A stretch of DNA of 64,000 nt from Rickettsiella endosymbiont of Aleochara curtula (GCF_964030935.1 NZ_OZ034990.1:1428001-1492000), one strand, 5' to 3'; numbered from the stretch's first letter, positions 1 to 10,301 are shown. Program-made: numbers and translations. The notes: a model not told the origin generated them from the letters alone.

Positions 1-853
1 AGTATTGGATAGTTTTAATGAGATGCTGGAAGATTTTATCTAATTGCTGTTGGTATTCATGTCTATCAGGGCTCGCCAATTGTGCGGCCATAGTGGGCGT
101 AGCTGCACGCACATCAGCAACAAAATCGGCAATAGTAAAATCTGTTTCATGCCCAATAGCACTTATAAGTGGTAATTCACTTTTAAAAATTGCTCTCGCC
201 ACGTTTTCTTCGTTAAAAGGCCATAGATCTTCCAATGATCCTCCGCCCCGAGCCAAAATTAAAGTTTCACATTCCTTACGTTGATTCGCGGTGTTTATCT
301 GTCGCACAATTTGTGCTGAGGCACTTTTTCCCTGAACTAAAGAAGGGTATACAATGATATTAATGGCTGGAAAACGATGCTTAAGAACAATGCAGATATC
401 GCGTAATGCAGCACCTGTTTCTGAACTAATTACGCCTATTGTGCTAGGAAACTTAGGTAGGGGTTTTTTATGTTTTGGATCAAATAAGCCTTCTGCGGCA
501 AGTTGACTTTTTAATTTTTCGAACGCTTTACGTAAAGCTCCTTCACCCGCAGGTTCAAATTGGTCAACGATTAATTGAAACTCTCCACGCGCTGGATACA
601 GGGAAATTTTGGCACGAGCTAAGATTTGCATACCATTTTTTGGTTGACTGTCTTTATAACGTTGTCGACCATTGAAAAGTGCACAGCGTACTTGAGCATT
701 TTTATCTTTTAAAGAAAAATACCAATGCCCAGAACTAGGACTGGCGAAATTAGAAATTTCACCTTCTACCCAAATAGGTAAAAATGCATCTTCTAATAGA
801 TCTTGAACCATTTGATTGAGTTCGGAGATGCTATAAATTGTTTCTTTAGACAT
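1..853 (-). CDS. xseA: Exodeoxyribonuclease VII large subunit, C-terminus beyond the window
   Basis: Catalytic subunit of exonuclease VII, a cytoplasmic nuclease that degrades single-stranded DNA to oligonucleotides together with XseB. Read on the minus strand from the ATG at 853, 284 residues are visible and the frame is open at the left edge. The N-terminal OB-fold contains the family stretch PIWVEGEISNF, followed by SGHWYFSLKD. The catalytic domain shows GVISSETGAALRDI, ILARGGGSLEDLW and the conserved SAIGHETDFTIADFVAD. The family is usually about 450 residues, so roughly the last third is missing here. It is last in a run of minus-strand genes (exonuclease, rlmD, dacB, relA) but is separated from relA by a palindromic repeat that could terminate transcription. 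Assignment is secure from the sequence motifs. Confidence 0.96.
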   Translation of the reverse strand, partial: MSKETIYSISELNQMVQDLLEDAFLPIWVEGEISNFASPSSGHWYFSLKDKNAQVRCALFNGRQRYKDSQPKNGMQILARAKISLYPARGEFQLIVDQFEPAGEGALRKAFEKLKSQLAAEGLFDPKHKKPLPKFPSTIGVISSETGAALRDICIVLKHRFPAINIIVYPSLVQGKSASAQIVRQINTANQRKECETLILARGGGSLEDLWPFNEENVARAIFKSELPLISAIGHETDFTIADFVADVRAATPTMAAQLASPDRHEYQQQLDKIFQHLIKTIQY

Positions 854-890
854 ATACCGTAAATCCAGTCAGATGAATAAATTTAAGAGG

Positions 891-1022
891 GAGCCTTTAA
901 TGATGCTAGGCTGAGACAAGAAGCACTGTTTTTTGAGTATCGTAACGGAGCATACACGTAGTATGTGAGTAACGAAACACAGAAAAACAGTGCTTCTTGG
1001 CCACGTGCCATTAAAGGTCCTC
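891..1022. repeat. Palindromic repeat family B, copy 1
   Basis: A 130-bp inverted repeat lies between xseA and relA. The inner arms are AAGAAGCACTGTTTTTT near 920 and the complementary AAAAACAGTGCTTCTT near 983-998. The outer arms are CCTTTAATG and CATTAAAGG. The core GTATCGTAACGGAGCATACAC is shared, inverted, with a second copy at 30296-30432. The palindrome could fold in RNA and act as a terminator after relA. It encodes no transposase, so it is best described as a small non-autonomous or MITE-like element. Confidence 0.75.
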
Positions 1023-1023
1023 T

Positions 1024-3240
1024 CTAACTTATGATTTGTCTTCTGACATCAATAATATTAGGCACTTGTTTGATGCGATCTAAGACTTTTCCAAGTGAAA
1101 GTAAGCTGGGTATTTCAATAGTTAGTTTCATATACACCTTGGGGTCGGGTTTATCACTGGCTAATGTTAATGCGACTAAATTTAATTTTTCATTAGCAAT
1201 CAGCGTAGATACATCACGCAGTAAACCAGGTCGATTGTATGCTTCAACGCAGATATCGACTGGATAGACTTGACTAACAGCTAGGCCCCAGTCAGCGTCT
1301 ACTAAGCGATTTTGTTTTTCCGGCTCGAGATTGAGTAAATGCATACAATCATCACGATGCAAAACTATGCCACGACTTTGAGTAATGAATCCTCGGATAG
1401 GATCTCCTGGAACTGGTTTGCAACAGCCCGCAGTCTGCGTTAACAAGTCGGTAACGCCAGCTATACTAATACCTTCTGGTAAGCTGCTACGAGGTTTACC
1501 TAATAAAATTTCAGGTTGGACCAAGCTTGAGGCTAATTGTTTTTCTTGCGATTGTATCGCATTTAAAAGTTGAGCAGGCCGTAAATCACCACTGCCTAAT
1601 GCGGCAATCATTTCTTTTTTGGTCTTAAAATGAAGTTTGTGCGCTAACTTCTCAGGATCGAGCGTTGTTAATCCTAAGCGTTGAATCTCTTTATTAAACA
1701 AATCTTCGCCATGGAGTAAATGTTTTTCATAATCTTGAGTTTTAAACCAATGATGGGCTTTTGCTTTAGCACGAGCGGTGTATAAATAGCCTAAATTTGG
1801 ATTTAACCAATCTAGGCTCGGATTTCCTTGTTTTGCAGTAAGAATTTCGATTTGCTCACCAATTTTTAATTGATAAGTTAAGGGAACAATAGCGCCATTA
1901 ATTTTTGCTCCTCGGCAACGATGTCCCACCTCACTATGAATATGATAAGCAAAGTCCAAAGGTGTTGAACCTTTCGGTAGATCAAGGATATCTCCATTAG
2001 GTGTAAATACATACACTCGATCATCTAAAACAGTCGTGAGACCCGGTACCGTCGCTTTGCCACGTTTTACTAGTTCTTTTTGCCACTCTAATACTTGGCG
2101 GAGCCAGGCGATTTTTGTTTGATAACTTTCTTTTTGTTGTTGAGCAGTTTCTTTATATTGCCAATGCGCTGCTAAACCATGCTCGGATTCTTGGTGCATT
2201 TGATGAGTGCGAATTTGGATTTCAAGTATTTTTTGGCCAGGACCTGAAACAGCGGTATGAATAGAACGATAACCATTGGATTTTGGTGTCGCGATATAAT
2301 CATCGAACTGTCCTGATACAGGTGCCCACAAGCTATGAATAATACTTAAAACATTGTAGCAGTCCTTAACAGTATTGACTAAAATGCGGATGGCATTTAG
2401 GTCATACAGTTCTTCAAATTTTAATTTTTTTTGTTGCATCTTTCTGTAAATACTATGGATATGTTTTACGCGTCCATATATTTCAAAGTTATGTAGTTGA
2501 GCATGATCTAAAATTTTTCGTAGTTGAGTTAAAATAATTTGTACATAGGATTCACGATCGATCAATCGTTCATGAAGGAGTTGGGCGATCTGTGCATATA
2601 TTTTCGGTTCTAGATAATGTAAAGAGAGATCTTCTAGTTCCCATTGCAGTTGACCTACGCCAAGACGATTGGCTAAAGGAGCGTAAATATCCAGGGTTTC
2701 ACGTGCATAGACTTGGCTTACTTTTCGGTCCAACATATCTAGCGTGCGCATGGTAGCGGTGCGTTCTGCAAGTTTAATGAGAACAACGCGCATATCTTCT
2801 ACCATGGCAAGTAACATTTTTCGAATATTTTCTAATTGGGTTTGATGTAGATTAGCAGCGGTACTGGCAATACGAATGGCATTCATCTGTTTAGCGCCTT
2901 CGATAATTTTAGCCACATTTGGCCCTAGATGTTCGTAGACCGTTTCTAAACAGAGTTCAGCATAATTTACGCAACTATAAATTAAGGAAGCTGCAATGGT
3001 CTCTTTATCAAGATGCAAATCTAACAGAATCTCGGCCATGGTAAGGCCCTGTTGTAAGCAAGAGACATGTGTGGGCGTTGTTTTTGCTTCCCCCACAATT
3101 TGACTTAAAATAGAAGCTTGTCGAATTAATTTGAAATCTTCTTGGCTACGTTGCATTGCGGCATGGTGTAGCCACGTTTCTAAATTAATACTGCCATCAT
3201 TATTTAGGTAGAGCGAATTTTTTATTTTAACCATTTTCAA
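1024..3240 (-). CDS. relA: GTP pyrophosphokinase RelA, (p)ppGpp synthetase I
   Basis: Makes (p)ppGpp from ATP and GTP/GDP on stalled ribosomes, starting the stringent response. The 738 residues match RelA length. The N-terminal HD domain (about residues 45-180) lacks the HDxxED metal site: the helix where SpoT has it reads IAASLIYSCVNYAE (82-95), so hydrolase activity should be absent and the protein is RelA rather than SpoT. The synthetase domain (about 255-365) has GRVKHIHSIYRKM, the FDDYIATPKSNGYRSIHT loop and EIQIRT. A TGS domain follows at about 406-466, then a zinc-finger-like segment with GCCKPVPGD and a C-terminal ACT domain from about 665. It lies downstream of rlmD and dacB on the same strand; rlmD-relA adjacency is also seen in enterobacteria. 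RelA commonly cues the shift to the transmissive phase in Legionellales (known biology, not visible here). Confidence 0.96.
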   Translation of the reverse strand: MKMVKIKNSLYLNNDGSINLETWLHHAAMQRSQEDFKLIRQASILSQIVGEAKTTPTHVSCLQQGLTMAEILLDLHLDKETIAASLIYSCVNYAELCLETVYEHLGPNVAKIIEGAKQMNAIRIASTAANLHQTQLENIRKMLLAMVEDMRVVLIKLAERTATMRTLDMLDRKVSQVYARETLDIYAPLANRLGVGQLQWELEDLSLHYLEPKIYAQIAQLLHERLIDRESYVQIILTQLRKILDHAQLHNFEIYGRVKHIHSIYRKMQQKKLKFEELYDLNAIRILVNTVKDCYNVLSIIHSLWAPVSGQFDDYIATPKSNGYRSIHTAVSGPGQKILEIQIRTHQMHQESEHGLAAHWQYKETAQQQKESYQTKIAWLRQVLEWQKELVKRGKATVPGLTTVLDDRVYVFTPNGDILDLPKGSTPLDFAYHIHSEVGHRCRGAKINGAIVPLTYQLKIGEQIEILTAKQGNPSLDWLNPNLGYLYTARAKAKAHHWFKTQDYEKHLLHGEDLFNKEIQRLGLTTLDPEKLAHKLHFKTKKEMIAALGSGDLRPAQLLNAIQSQEKQLASSLVQPEILLGKPRSSLPEGISIAGVTDLLTQTAGCCKPVPGDPIRGFITQSRGIVLHRDDCMHLLNLEPEKQNRLVDADWGLAVSQVYPVDICVEAYNRPGLLRDVSTLIANEKLNLVALTLASDKPDPKVYMKLTIEIPSLLSLGKVLDRIKQVPNIIDVRRQIIS

Positions 3241-3320
3241 TTATCCTTATTTTTAGTTTGTAGCTCTAAAAAAATTAGAAAAATCAACTAGTTTATTTGT
3301 ATAAATTTTTTGGACTAATT

Positions 3321-4817
3321 TTATACATAACTTCTAGCCAAAAACTCACAAATTCGATTTTCTAATAAGCGATAGCCTCCTTGATTATTTTTTCCAGGAA
3401 CAGGATCGTTAATTAAAATAGAAAAAGCTAGAACTTGATTATTAGCGGTTCGAACATAACCGGCTAAGCTACTTATTCCATGCATGCTTCCCGTTTTAGC
3501 ATGTATTCTACCGAGTGAAGGGCCGCCTAGACGATGTTTTAACGTACCGTCTATCCCTGAGCGAGGTAAGGATTCAAAAAGCAAATCGCTATCAGGTAAT
3601 TGTGTATAAGCGAAATTTAACAATTTAACGAAGGCATTAGGCGTGACTATATTATTGCGCGATAAACCAGAGCCATCGACCATGACTAGATGCTTGAAAT
3701 CAATATCTGTTTTGTTGGCGAGAATAGCCTGCACGGCATTTCTACCAGTTTTCCAACTACCTTGCACTGAAAAGTACTTTTCCCCTAGTTTTTTTAATAA
3801 ACTATCAGCAATAAGATTATCTGACTTTTTTAACATATTTTTTATTAAAAAAGCAAGTTCAGGAGAGCTGTTTTCGGCTAATGTCCTAGCAAGAGGGGGG
3901 GTTCTCCCATAAACTAAATTTGAATAACGGATGGAGTATTTTCTTAATAATCCAGCCACAATATCGTAAGTAGCCAAATTTGGATTTTGTAAGGCGACTG
4001 CAAATGATAAAGGGCCCATCTTCGGGGAAAGATATCCCCTTAAGGTATAGTGGTTTTTGCTAGCTGCATTTGGCTTTAAATCTAGAGAGTAACTTCTTTG
4101 TCTTAAACGCTTAGTAACTGCTTGGTTATCGATAACTATACCTAAATTGCTATTACTTTTAGTGACAGTAGGATGTAATAAGTGTTGATTAGCTTTAACA
4201 CTAAGACTAAAACAATTGCGATTGATGATAGTCGCCGTTACCGGAGCGGCATAGCAGAAAATTCTGTCGTCAATAACACGCCCTGGAGGCCAGGTGCTGC
4301 GATCGATTACTGTATCATCAATAACAATATTTCCTTGCACCTTATTTATATGTTGTTCATTTAATGTTTCTAACATGTCCTTGAGATCTTCGAGCGTTAA
4401 GTAAGGATCGCCGCTGAACTTTATGTATAGGTTTCCAGTTAAAACGCCATTACGAATCGACGCGCCGGGGTTAGTTAAAAAACGAGTTTTAAATTGGAAA
4501 TGCGGCCCCAAATAATCTAAAGCGGCAATTCCGGTAAATAATTTTAAAGTGCTAGCAGGGACAAAGCCGCGATTGGCATTATATTGATAAAGTACTCTTC
4601 CTGTTGATAATGACTGTATGGAAACACCGGTGTTAAAGCCTTTAAAATGACTTAATATGTTATTTAGGTTTTGCTGGATGGATGTTAAGGAGACATCCTG
4701 GCCATTTTCATCATAATAGGCAAAACTTTTCATCGGGCTTATTAAAAAGAGAACAGTGGAAAATATTCCAATCAAAAACCAGAAATTCTTAAGAAATGTA
4801 CTGTTTAGTTTATTCAT
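3321..4817 (-). CDS. dacB: D-alanyl-D-alanine carboxypeptidase/endopeptidase (PBP4, DacB)
   Basis: Class C low-molecular-weight penicillin-binding protein that cleaves D-Ala-D-Ala termini and 4-3 crosslinks of peptidoglycan in the periplasm. An N-terminal hydrophobic segment (about residues 10-33) looks like a signal peptide. All three active-site motifs are visible: SxxK as S89-T-L-K92, SxN as SDN within KKSDNLIADSLL, and KTG within HAKTGSMHGISSLAGY. The large insertion between SxxK and SxN is typical of PBP4. Length 498 fits the family (about 480). It begins 5 nt after the rlmD stop, so the two are probably co-transcribed. Together with the L,D-transpeptidase at 11.5 kb it points to active remodelling of wall crosslinks. 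Confidence 0.94.
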   Translation of the reverse strand: MNKLNSTFLKNFWFLIGIFSTVLFLISPMKSFAYYDENGQDVSLTSIQQNLNNILSHFKGFNTGVSIQSLSTGRVLYQYNANRGFVPASTLKLFTGIAALDYLGPHFQFKTRFLTNPGASIRNGVLTGNLYIKFSGDPYLTLEDLKDMLETLNEQHINKVQGNIVIDDTVIDRSTWPPGRVIDDRIFCYAAPVTATIINRNCFSLSVKANQHLLHPTVTKSNSNLGIVIDNQAVTKRLRQRSYSLDLKPNAASKNHYTLRGYLSPKMGPLSFAVALQNPNLATYDIVAGLLRKYSIRYSNLVYGRTPPLARTLAENSSPELAFLIKNMLKKSDNLIADSLLKKLGEKYFSVQGSWKTGRNAVQAILANKTDIDFKHLVMVDGSGLSRNNIVTPNAFVKLLNFAYTQLPDSDLLFESLPRSGIDGTLKHRLGGPSLGRIHAKTGSMHGISSLAGYVRTANNQVLAFSILINDPVPGKNNQGGYRLLENRICEFLARSYV

Positions 4818-4822
4818 ACAAC

Positions 4823-6151
4823 CTATTTAGTAAATAAACAAATTGCTTCGCTATGATGAGTTTGCGGGAACATATCCATTATTCCGGCTTGTTCTAAACT
4901 ATAGCCTTGTTTTACTAATTCCCCTGCGTCTCTAGCAAGACTAGCAGGATTACAGGATACATACACAATACGCTCAACATTCCAATGTGCAATTTGCGAA
5001 ATAATCTCCAAAGCTCCAGAGCGGGGTGGATCCAATAGAATTTTGTTGAAAGTTTGTTGAGCCCAAGCCTCTTTTAATATAGGGGCTGTCAAATCAGCTG
5101 TATAAAATTGTGTATTGTTAATTGAATTGTGTCTAGCATTGGCTTTTGCCCGCTCCACGAGTTCGGCATATCCCTCAACGCCTACGACGAATTGGCATCG
5201 GGTGGCAAGGGGTAAGCTAAAATTACCTAATCCGCAGAATAAATCCAATATCCGATCGCTGAAATTAGGTAAGAGCAATTCCATAGCTCGCTGTATCATC
5301 GCTTGGTTGATGTCCGCGTTAATCTGGACAAAGTGTTTAGGTTCAAATAAGAGTTCTAAAGGCAGATAACCCTTATTTTCCAAACGATAACTTAGCAATT
5401 TAGGATCTTCTGGCCAAATACAGTGAGTACTACTTTCATTGCCAGGCTGCAGGTAAAGTTGTATATGATGTTGTTCGGCAAAGGTCTTGAGTTGTATTTG
5501 ATCCGAGATGCCTAAAGGGGTGAGATGTCGGAAAACCAAGCCTATGATGTCATCCCCGATTGCTACTTCAATTTGTGGGATAGCTTGAAAGGCATTTAAT
5601 TTGTGAATAAGTTGCTGTAAAGGGAGTAAAAGCTGACCAACTCTTGGATCTAATGTTTTGCAAGCTTGTAATTGTGCTAGATAGCGACCATTTTTTTCAC
5701 GAAAGCCAACCAGCACGGTTTGCTTTTTAGCTACGTATTTAACCCCTAGGCGTGCCCGTCGGCGATAGCCCCAACTTGGGCCGGTAAGTGGCGATAGCAA
5801 TGATTTGGGCTTAATTCCGGCAAAATGGTTAAGTTGTTCGATGAGTGTTTTTTCTTTGTGTTGCAGCTGAGCTTGGTTACTTAAGTGTTGTAAGCTGCAT
5901 CCACCACAACTATCGTAATGCAGGCAACCCGGTTGGATTCTATCTGTTGACGCTTTAAGTATCTGAATAGATTTTGCTTCGTCATGCGAACGTCGCTTTT
6001 TGGTATAGGCGATTTGAACGCTTTCTCCAGGTAATGCATTTTCTATGAAGGTAATTTTACCATTGATATGGGCAATGCCCCGGCCTTCATGCGAAATGCC
6101 AGTAATAACAACAGGGGCAGTATCGGTAGATAAAGTTTTTAAATTTTCCAT
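4823..6151 (-). CDS. rlmD: 23S rRNA (uracil-1939-C5)-methyltransferase RlmD
   Basis: SAM-dependent methyltransferase that makes m5U1939 in 23S rRNA. The N-terminal TRAM domain is followed by the iron-sulphur cysteines C76, C82, C85 (CLHYDSCGGC) and C164 (LQACKTLD), the [4Fe-4S] pattern of RlmD. The Rossmann domain has the SAM-binding motif DLFCGLGNFSLPLA, and the catalytic nucleophile is C400 in YVSCNPASLARD. Length 442 matches E. coli RlmD (433). Its start overlaps the end of the upstream exonuclease gene by 13 nt and its stop is 5 nt before dacB, so it sits in the middle of a compact operon. Confidence 0.96.
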   Translation of the reverse strand: MENLKTLSTDTAPVVITGISHEGRGIAHINGKITFIENALPGESVQIAYTKKRRSHDEAKSIQILKASTDRIQPGCLHYDSCGGCSLQHLSNQAQLQHKEKTLIEQLNHFAGIKPKSLLSPLTGPSWGYRRRARLGVKYVAKKQTVLVGFREKNGRYLAQLQACKTLDPRVGQLLLPLQQLIHKLNAFQAIPQIEVAIGDDIIGLVFRHLTPLGISDQIQLKTFAEQHHIQLYLQPGNESSTHCIWPEDPKLLSYRLENKGYLPLELLFEPKHFVQINADINQAMIQRAMELLLPNFSDRILDLFCGLGNFSLPLATRCQFVVGVEGYAELVERAKANARHNSINNTQFYTADLTAPILKEAWAQQTFNKILLDPPRSGALEIISQIAHWNVERIVYVSCNPASLARDAGELVKQGYSLEQAGIMDMFPQTHHSEAICLFTK

Positions 6152-6915
6152 GCTTGTATAAATTGTTTAAAATGAGGTTTATTTTCTTCAGCAATCGTTT
6201 CACGGACATAAGCACACTCTTTTTGATAAGTTTCAAAAGAGAAATTTCCGCGTATCAATTCAAAGCGAAGATAAATTAGATAGGTATTTAACACATCTGT
6301 TTCGCAATAATTTCGGATGGCTTCTAATTTACCCTCTAAAAAATAATCCCAAACTTGGCTACCGTCCATACCTAGCTTTCCGGGTAAACCTAACATGACA
6401 GCAATTTCCGTTAAAGGAGCATTTGCACGGCCTTGATAAGCCGCTAAAACATCCATTAGGTCGGTATGACGATAGTGATACCGGCTTAAATAATTATTCC
6501 AGCGGAAACTGTTATCATCATTACCTACATTCCAATAGCTAGGGCTACTAATTCCGTATAATAATGCCCGATAGTGTAAAACGGGTAGGTCGAAGCCGCT
6601 ACCATTCCAGGAAATCAAAATAGGTAAATATTTCTCAATACATTTGAAAAACGCTTCTATAAGGGCAGGTTCCTCTGAATTAATATTACCCAAGGACCCT
6701 ATTTTAAATTGATTATTAGTGCGTAAGGCAACAGAAATTGCCACGATGCGCTGCAAATGATGAGCAAGCCATCCAGAGTTGCCGGTTTTTTCTTGACGTT
6801 TTGCTAGCATAATTTCGGCGACTTCACGATCGCTTTTTTCATTATCTATGTTATAAAGAATTCGTCCATTTTTTACATCAGGAACAGTTTCAATATCAAA
6901 AACAAAAGTATTCAT
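6139..6915 (-). CDS. Predicted 3'-5' exonuclease of the PolB-like family
   Basis: 258-residue DnaQ-fold protein resembling the exonuclease domain of B-family DNA polymerases, without any polymerase part. The first exonuclease motif is FDIETVPD, with D7 and E9 as metal ligands. The second lies in ILISWNGSGFDLPVLHYRAL, and the third region is represented by RNYCETDVLNTYLIYLRFE. The fold and acidic residues imply a metal-dependent exonuclease on DNA or RNA; the physiological substrate is unknown for this family. It is the first gene of the minus-strand operon and overlaps rlmD by 13 nt, which suggests translational coupling. Family assignment is confident, the biological role is not. Confidence 0.88.
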   Translation of the reverse strand: MNTFVFDIETVPDVKNGRILYNIDNEKSDREVAEIMLAKRQEKTGNSGWLAHHLQRIVAISVALRTNNQFKIGSLGNINSEEPALIEAFFKCIEKYLPILISWNGSGFDLPVLHYRALLYGISSPSYWNVGNDDNSFRWNNYLSRYHYRHTDLMDVLAAYQGRANAPLTEIAVMLGLPGKLGMDGSQVWDYFLEGKLEAIRNYCETDVLNTYLIYLRFELIRGNFSFETYQKECAYVRETIAEENKPHFKQFIQAWKI

Positions 6916-7020
6916 AAGATCATCATAGTCACAGAGGTTAGGGATAAAACCCCTTTAATGTAAAAGACCCTACGTATTTTGTCTCTTTTTATAGTAGACT
7001 TCTTTCGAAACTTTGTAGAT

Positions 7021-7047
7021 ATACCGCTGGTACTTGAAGATGCGAAA
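7021..7047. repeat. Short repeat family D, copy 1
   Basis: The motif ATACCGCTGGTACTTGAAGA followed by TGCGAA recurs near 45917-45942 (same orientation) and 36281-36308 (inverted) with one or two changes. Here it runs into a small palindrome, ATGCGAAACTTTCGCAT, upstream of adk. It is not part of any convincing reading frame. Function unknown; it may be the end of a larger decayed element. Confidence 0.5.
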
Positions 7048-7196
7048 CTTTCGCATTCAGGGCGAACGGCATATCCCGATCATTTGACGGGGTTGCAAAA
7101 ATCAGAGAGTGATAAAAGCATATTTTTAGACTTCTGGCTAGTCTGGATCTGGCTTATAGATGATGTTTAGACACCTACTTGAGATAAAAATAGAAC

Positions 7197-7865
7197 ATGA
7201 GAATTATTTTATTAGGGGCACCTGGGGCAGGAAAAGGTACCCAAGCAAAATTTTTAACGATTTATTACCGTATTCCTCAAATTTCTACCGGAGATATGTT
7301 ACGCGCTGCCGTGAGTCAGGGTACGCCTGTGGGTCTGCAAGCCAAAGCTTTAATGGATTCGGGCCAGTTAATTTCTGATAAAGTTATTATTGAATTGGTT
7401 GAAGCGCGTATCCAACAAGCAGATTGTGTCAATGGTTTTTTGTTTGACGGGTTTCCACGTACTTTACCGCAGGCAGAAGCGATACGAGCTAACGGAATTT
7501 GTATTGATTTTGTTATCGAAATCAAGGTAGAAGATGATGAGATCGTAAAACGCCTTAGTGGGCGACGTATTCATCCTGCCTCAGGACGTATTTATCATAC
7601 ATTATATAATCCACCAAAAATTCCCAACAAAGATGATGTAACCGGAGAAGAGCTTATTCAACGTAAAGATGATACCGAAGCAACGGTACGGGAACGCTTA
7701 CGCATTTATCATCAACAAACTAAACCGTTACTTTGTTATTACGAGGAGTGGCAGCGTCGGGGTGATCCGGGTGCGCCCTGTTATATTTCAATTAATGGCC
7801 ATGCTGATGTTGAAGAGGTGCGTAGACATATTTTTGCAGCGCTAAAAGAAAACATGAATAGATAA
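7197..7865 (+). CDS. adk: Adenylate kinase
   Basis: Interconverts ATP + AMP and 2 ADP in the cytoplasm. The P-loop GAPGAGKGT is at residues 7-15. [11 protein letters not shown] forms the AMP-binding segment, [13 protein letters not shown] the signature, and [14 protein letters not shown] the start of the LID. The LID is of the long type but lacks the four zinc-binding cysteines of some bacterial enzymes, as in other gammaproteobacteria. Length 222 compares with 214 in E. coli. It ends one base before the convergent rluC, with no intergenic space. Confidence 0.97.
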   Translation: MRIILLGAPGAGKGTQAKFLTIYYRIPQISTGDMLRAAVSQGTPVGLQAKALMDSGQLISDKVIIELVEARIQQADCVNGFLFDGFPRTLPQAEAIRANGICIDFVIEIKVEDDEIVKRLSGRRIHPASGRIYHTLYNPPKIPNKDDVTGEELIQRKDDTEATVRERLRIYHQQTKPLLCYYEEWQRRGDPGAPCYISINGHADVEEVRRHIFAALKENMNR

Positions 7866-8810
7866 TTAATTAGCAGATAAAGAAGTTAAGCGTTTTAAAA
7901 ATTGGCTTAAATCTTCTGGTAATTGAGCATTTAGCTTTATTGTTTCCTCTATTGACTGTAAAGTAAATTCAAGCTGGCTAGCATGTAAGAAAAGTCGTTT
8001 GCAACCTAATTGACGCATCTTTTTATTAATTTCTTTATCGCCATATTTTTCATCTCCAATGATGGGATGCTTGGCGAATTGGGCATGAACGCGAATTTGA
8101 TGCGTACGTCCAGTAATAGGCATTGCTGCGACTAATGTAGATTCAGCATAATAATGTTGTACAGAAAATTCAGTTAAGGAATTTTTACCCTCTGTTTGGA
8201 CACGTACAATGCGTTCTCCTGATTGCAATTGATTCTTATATAGAGGCGCGTCCACTTTTAGTAACGATTTAGGCCAATGTCCTGAAACCAAAGCAATGTA
8301 GGTCTTTTTAATCTCACCTGAACGTAATAATTCATGTAGTTCCTTTAAAACACTACTTTTTTTGGCAACTAATAAACAACCTGACGTATCGCGATCTAAG
8401 CGGTGGACTAATTCTAAGAATTTTAACTGCGGTCGCAACAAACGTAAGGCCTCAATAATTCCTAAATGTATACCGCTGCCACCATGGACAGCAATTCCGC
8501 TAGGTTTGTTGAGGGCTAAAAAATGTTTATCTTCAAAAATAATTGCTTTTTCAAGAAGTACTGCTAGTTTTTCATTTAAAATATTTTTTGTTGTGGGTGG
8601 GGCAAGTCGTAATGGAGGGATCCGAATAATATCTCCTTCTCGTAGGCGATAATCCGGTTTTACCCTTTTTTTATTGATGCGTAATTCGCCCTTTCGTATG
8701 ATTCGATAAAGGCGACTTTTAGGCAGACCTTTTAAGCGCGACATTAAAAAATTGTCGAGTCTCTGGCCTGAATGGTCATTGGTTACAGTTAAGTGTTGAA
8801 TAGTTTGCAC
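7866..8810 (-). CDS. rluC: 23S rRNA pseudouridine synthase RluC-like
   Basis: Pseudouridine synthase of the RluA family. An S4 RNA-binding domain (about residues 17-70, RLDNFLMSRLKGLPKSRLYR) precedes the catalytic domain with HRLDRDTSG, the catalytic aspartate being D139. The RTHQIRVH motif and the C-terminal RLFLHASQLEF stretch are also present. In E. coli RluC modifies U955, U2504 and U2580 of 23S rRNA; the order of domains, 314-residue length and HRLDRDTSG motif favour RluC over RluD, whose paralogue is at 26.2 kb. It is convergent with adk, stop codon against stop codon. Confidence 0.9.
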   Translation of the reverse strand: MQTIQHLTVTNDHSGQRLDNFLMSRLKGLPKSRLYRIIRKGELRINKKRVKPDYRLREGDIIRIPPLRLAPPTTKNILNEKLAVLLEKAIIFEDKHFLALNKPSGIAVHGGSGIHLGIIEALRLLRPQLKFLELVHRLDRDTSGCLLVAKKSSVLKELHELLRSGEIKKTYIALVSGHWPKSLLKVDAPLYKNQLQSGERIVRVQTEGKNSLTEFSVQHYYAESTLVAAMPITGRTHQIRVHAQFAKHPIIGDEKYGDKEINKKMRQLGCKRLFLHASQLEFTLQSIEETIKLNAQLPEDLSQFLKRLTSLSAN

Positions 8811-8978
8811 AATATCGTTAATCTAGCATAAATCTAGCACATCTTTCTAATTATTTGATAAAATCTTCAAGTTGCCGAGTAAATATCAGTATTTTATCTT
8901 TGTTATAAACACCCCCCTTTTTAGGTAATTGCTAGTTTAGTTGGCGACAAAATTAAATTTATAAATTCAGAGGCTATT

Positions 8979-10301
8979 ATGACTCAATCTGCGGAAGTAA
9001 CCACTAAAGATTTGTCTTCTTCCACGGCAATTTTAACTGTTGATAGTTTATCTCCTATTCATTTGCCTGTTTGCAAAGCAACGTTAGGACCTGATGTTAT
9101 TGACGTGACCCAATTGGCAAAAATTAATCGATTTACCTATGATCCGGGATTTCTATCTACCGCATCCTGTTCTTCTAAAATAACATTTATCGATGGTGAT
9201 AAAGGTATCTTACTTTATCGTGGCTATTCGATTGATCAACTTGCTGAAAAATCAGATTTTATAGAAGTTGGTTATCTGTTGCTTCATGGTGAATTACCCG
9301 ATCAAATTCAAAAACAAAGTTTTAATGAAGAAATTAATCAACATACGATGGTGCATGAGCAGTTACGTCATTTTTTTCATGGATTTCGCAGAGATGCTCA
9401 TCCCATGGCAATTATGTTAGGTGTTGTTGGGGCATTATCCGCTTTTTATCATGACCTATTGGATATTCATAATAAGGAACATCGTAAATTGGCTGCGTTA
9501 AGATTAATTGCTAAAATGCCAACCCTTGCTGCTATGTCGTATAAATATGCGACAGGATTACCTTTCATGTATCCTCTCAACCATTTGAGTTATGCAGAGA
9601 ATTTTATGCATATGATGTTTGGGGTTCCTACCGAAGAAAACCCGCCTAATCCGGTGTTAGCACGAGCTTTAGATAAAATTTTTATTTTACATGCTGATCA
9701 TGAACAAAATGCTTCTACTTCTACTGTGAGACTTGCAGGTTCAACGGGAGCTAATCCCTACGCCTGCATTTCTGCAGGCATAGCCGCTTTATGGGGCCCC
9801 GCTCATGGCGGTGCTAACGAAGCATGTTTAAATATGTTGCTTGAAATAGGAGATATTTCACGAATTAATCATTATATTGACAAGGCGAAAGATCCCAATG
9901 ATCCTTTTCGATTAATGGGCTTTGGACATCGTGTTTATAAAAATTATGATCCAAGAGCAGCAGTGATGAAAAAGACATGCCATGATGTGTTGGAAGAAAC
10001 TGGGCAAAAAGAAGTTCCCTTATTTAAACTTGCATTAGCTTTAGAGAAAATTGCTTTAGAAGATCCTTATTTCATCGAAAGAAAATTGTATCCTAATGTC
10101 GATTTTTACTCGGGTATTACTTTAAGTGCTTTGGGGATTCCTACTAATATGTTTACAGTAATTTTTGCTTTAGCTCGCACGGTAGGTTGGATTTCACAAT
10201 GGGAAGAAATGATGGCTGATCCTAAACTTCGCATTGCAAGACCTAGACAATTATATATTGGAAATACGCAAAGAAAATATATACCTATTGAAAAAAGATA
10301 A
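8979..10301 (+). CDS. gltA: Citrate synthase, hexameric type II
   Basis: Condenses acetyl-CoA and oxaloacetate to citrate, the entry step of the TCA cycle. Catalytic regions are visible: [11 protein letters not shown] with the first active-site histidine, [14 protein letters not shown] with the second histidine and CoA-binding residues, and PNVDFYSG with the catalytic aspartate. The extended N-terminus and 440-residue length match the NADH-sensitive type II enzymes of Gram-negative bacteria (E. coli 427). It is a single-gene unit, preceded by 168 bp of AT-rich sequence and followed by 244 bp without a gene. It would consume the acetyl-CoA released by the fadE-fadI-fadJ set at 37-42 kb. Confidence 0.97.
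   Translation: MTQSAEVTTKDLSSSTAILTVDSLSPIHLPVCKATLGPDVIDVTQLAKINRFTYDPGFLSTASCSSKITFIDGDKGILLYRGYSIDQLAEKSDFIEVGYLLLHGELPDQIQKQSFNEEINQHTMVHEQLRHFFHGFRRDAHPMAIMLGVVGALSAFYHDLLDIHNKEHRKLAALRLIAKMPTLAAMSYKYATGLPFMYPLNHLSYAENFMHMMFGVPTEENPPNPVLARALDKIFILHADHEQNASTSTVRLAGSTGANPYACISAGIAALWGPAHGGANEACLNMLLEIGDISRINHYIDKAKDPNDPFRLMGFGHRVYKNYDPRAAVMKKTCHDVLEETGQKEVPLFKLALALEKIALEDPYFIERKLYPNVDFYSGITLSALGIPTNMFTVIFALARTVGWISQWEEMMADPKLRIARPRQLYIGNTQRKYIPIEKR

Noticed and set aside
6979-7170. Plus-strand 63-codon open frame upstream of adk
   Set aside because: It starts without a ribosome site, runs through a family D repeat and has no protein-like pattern.
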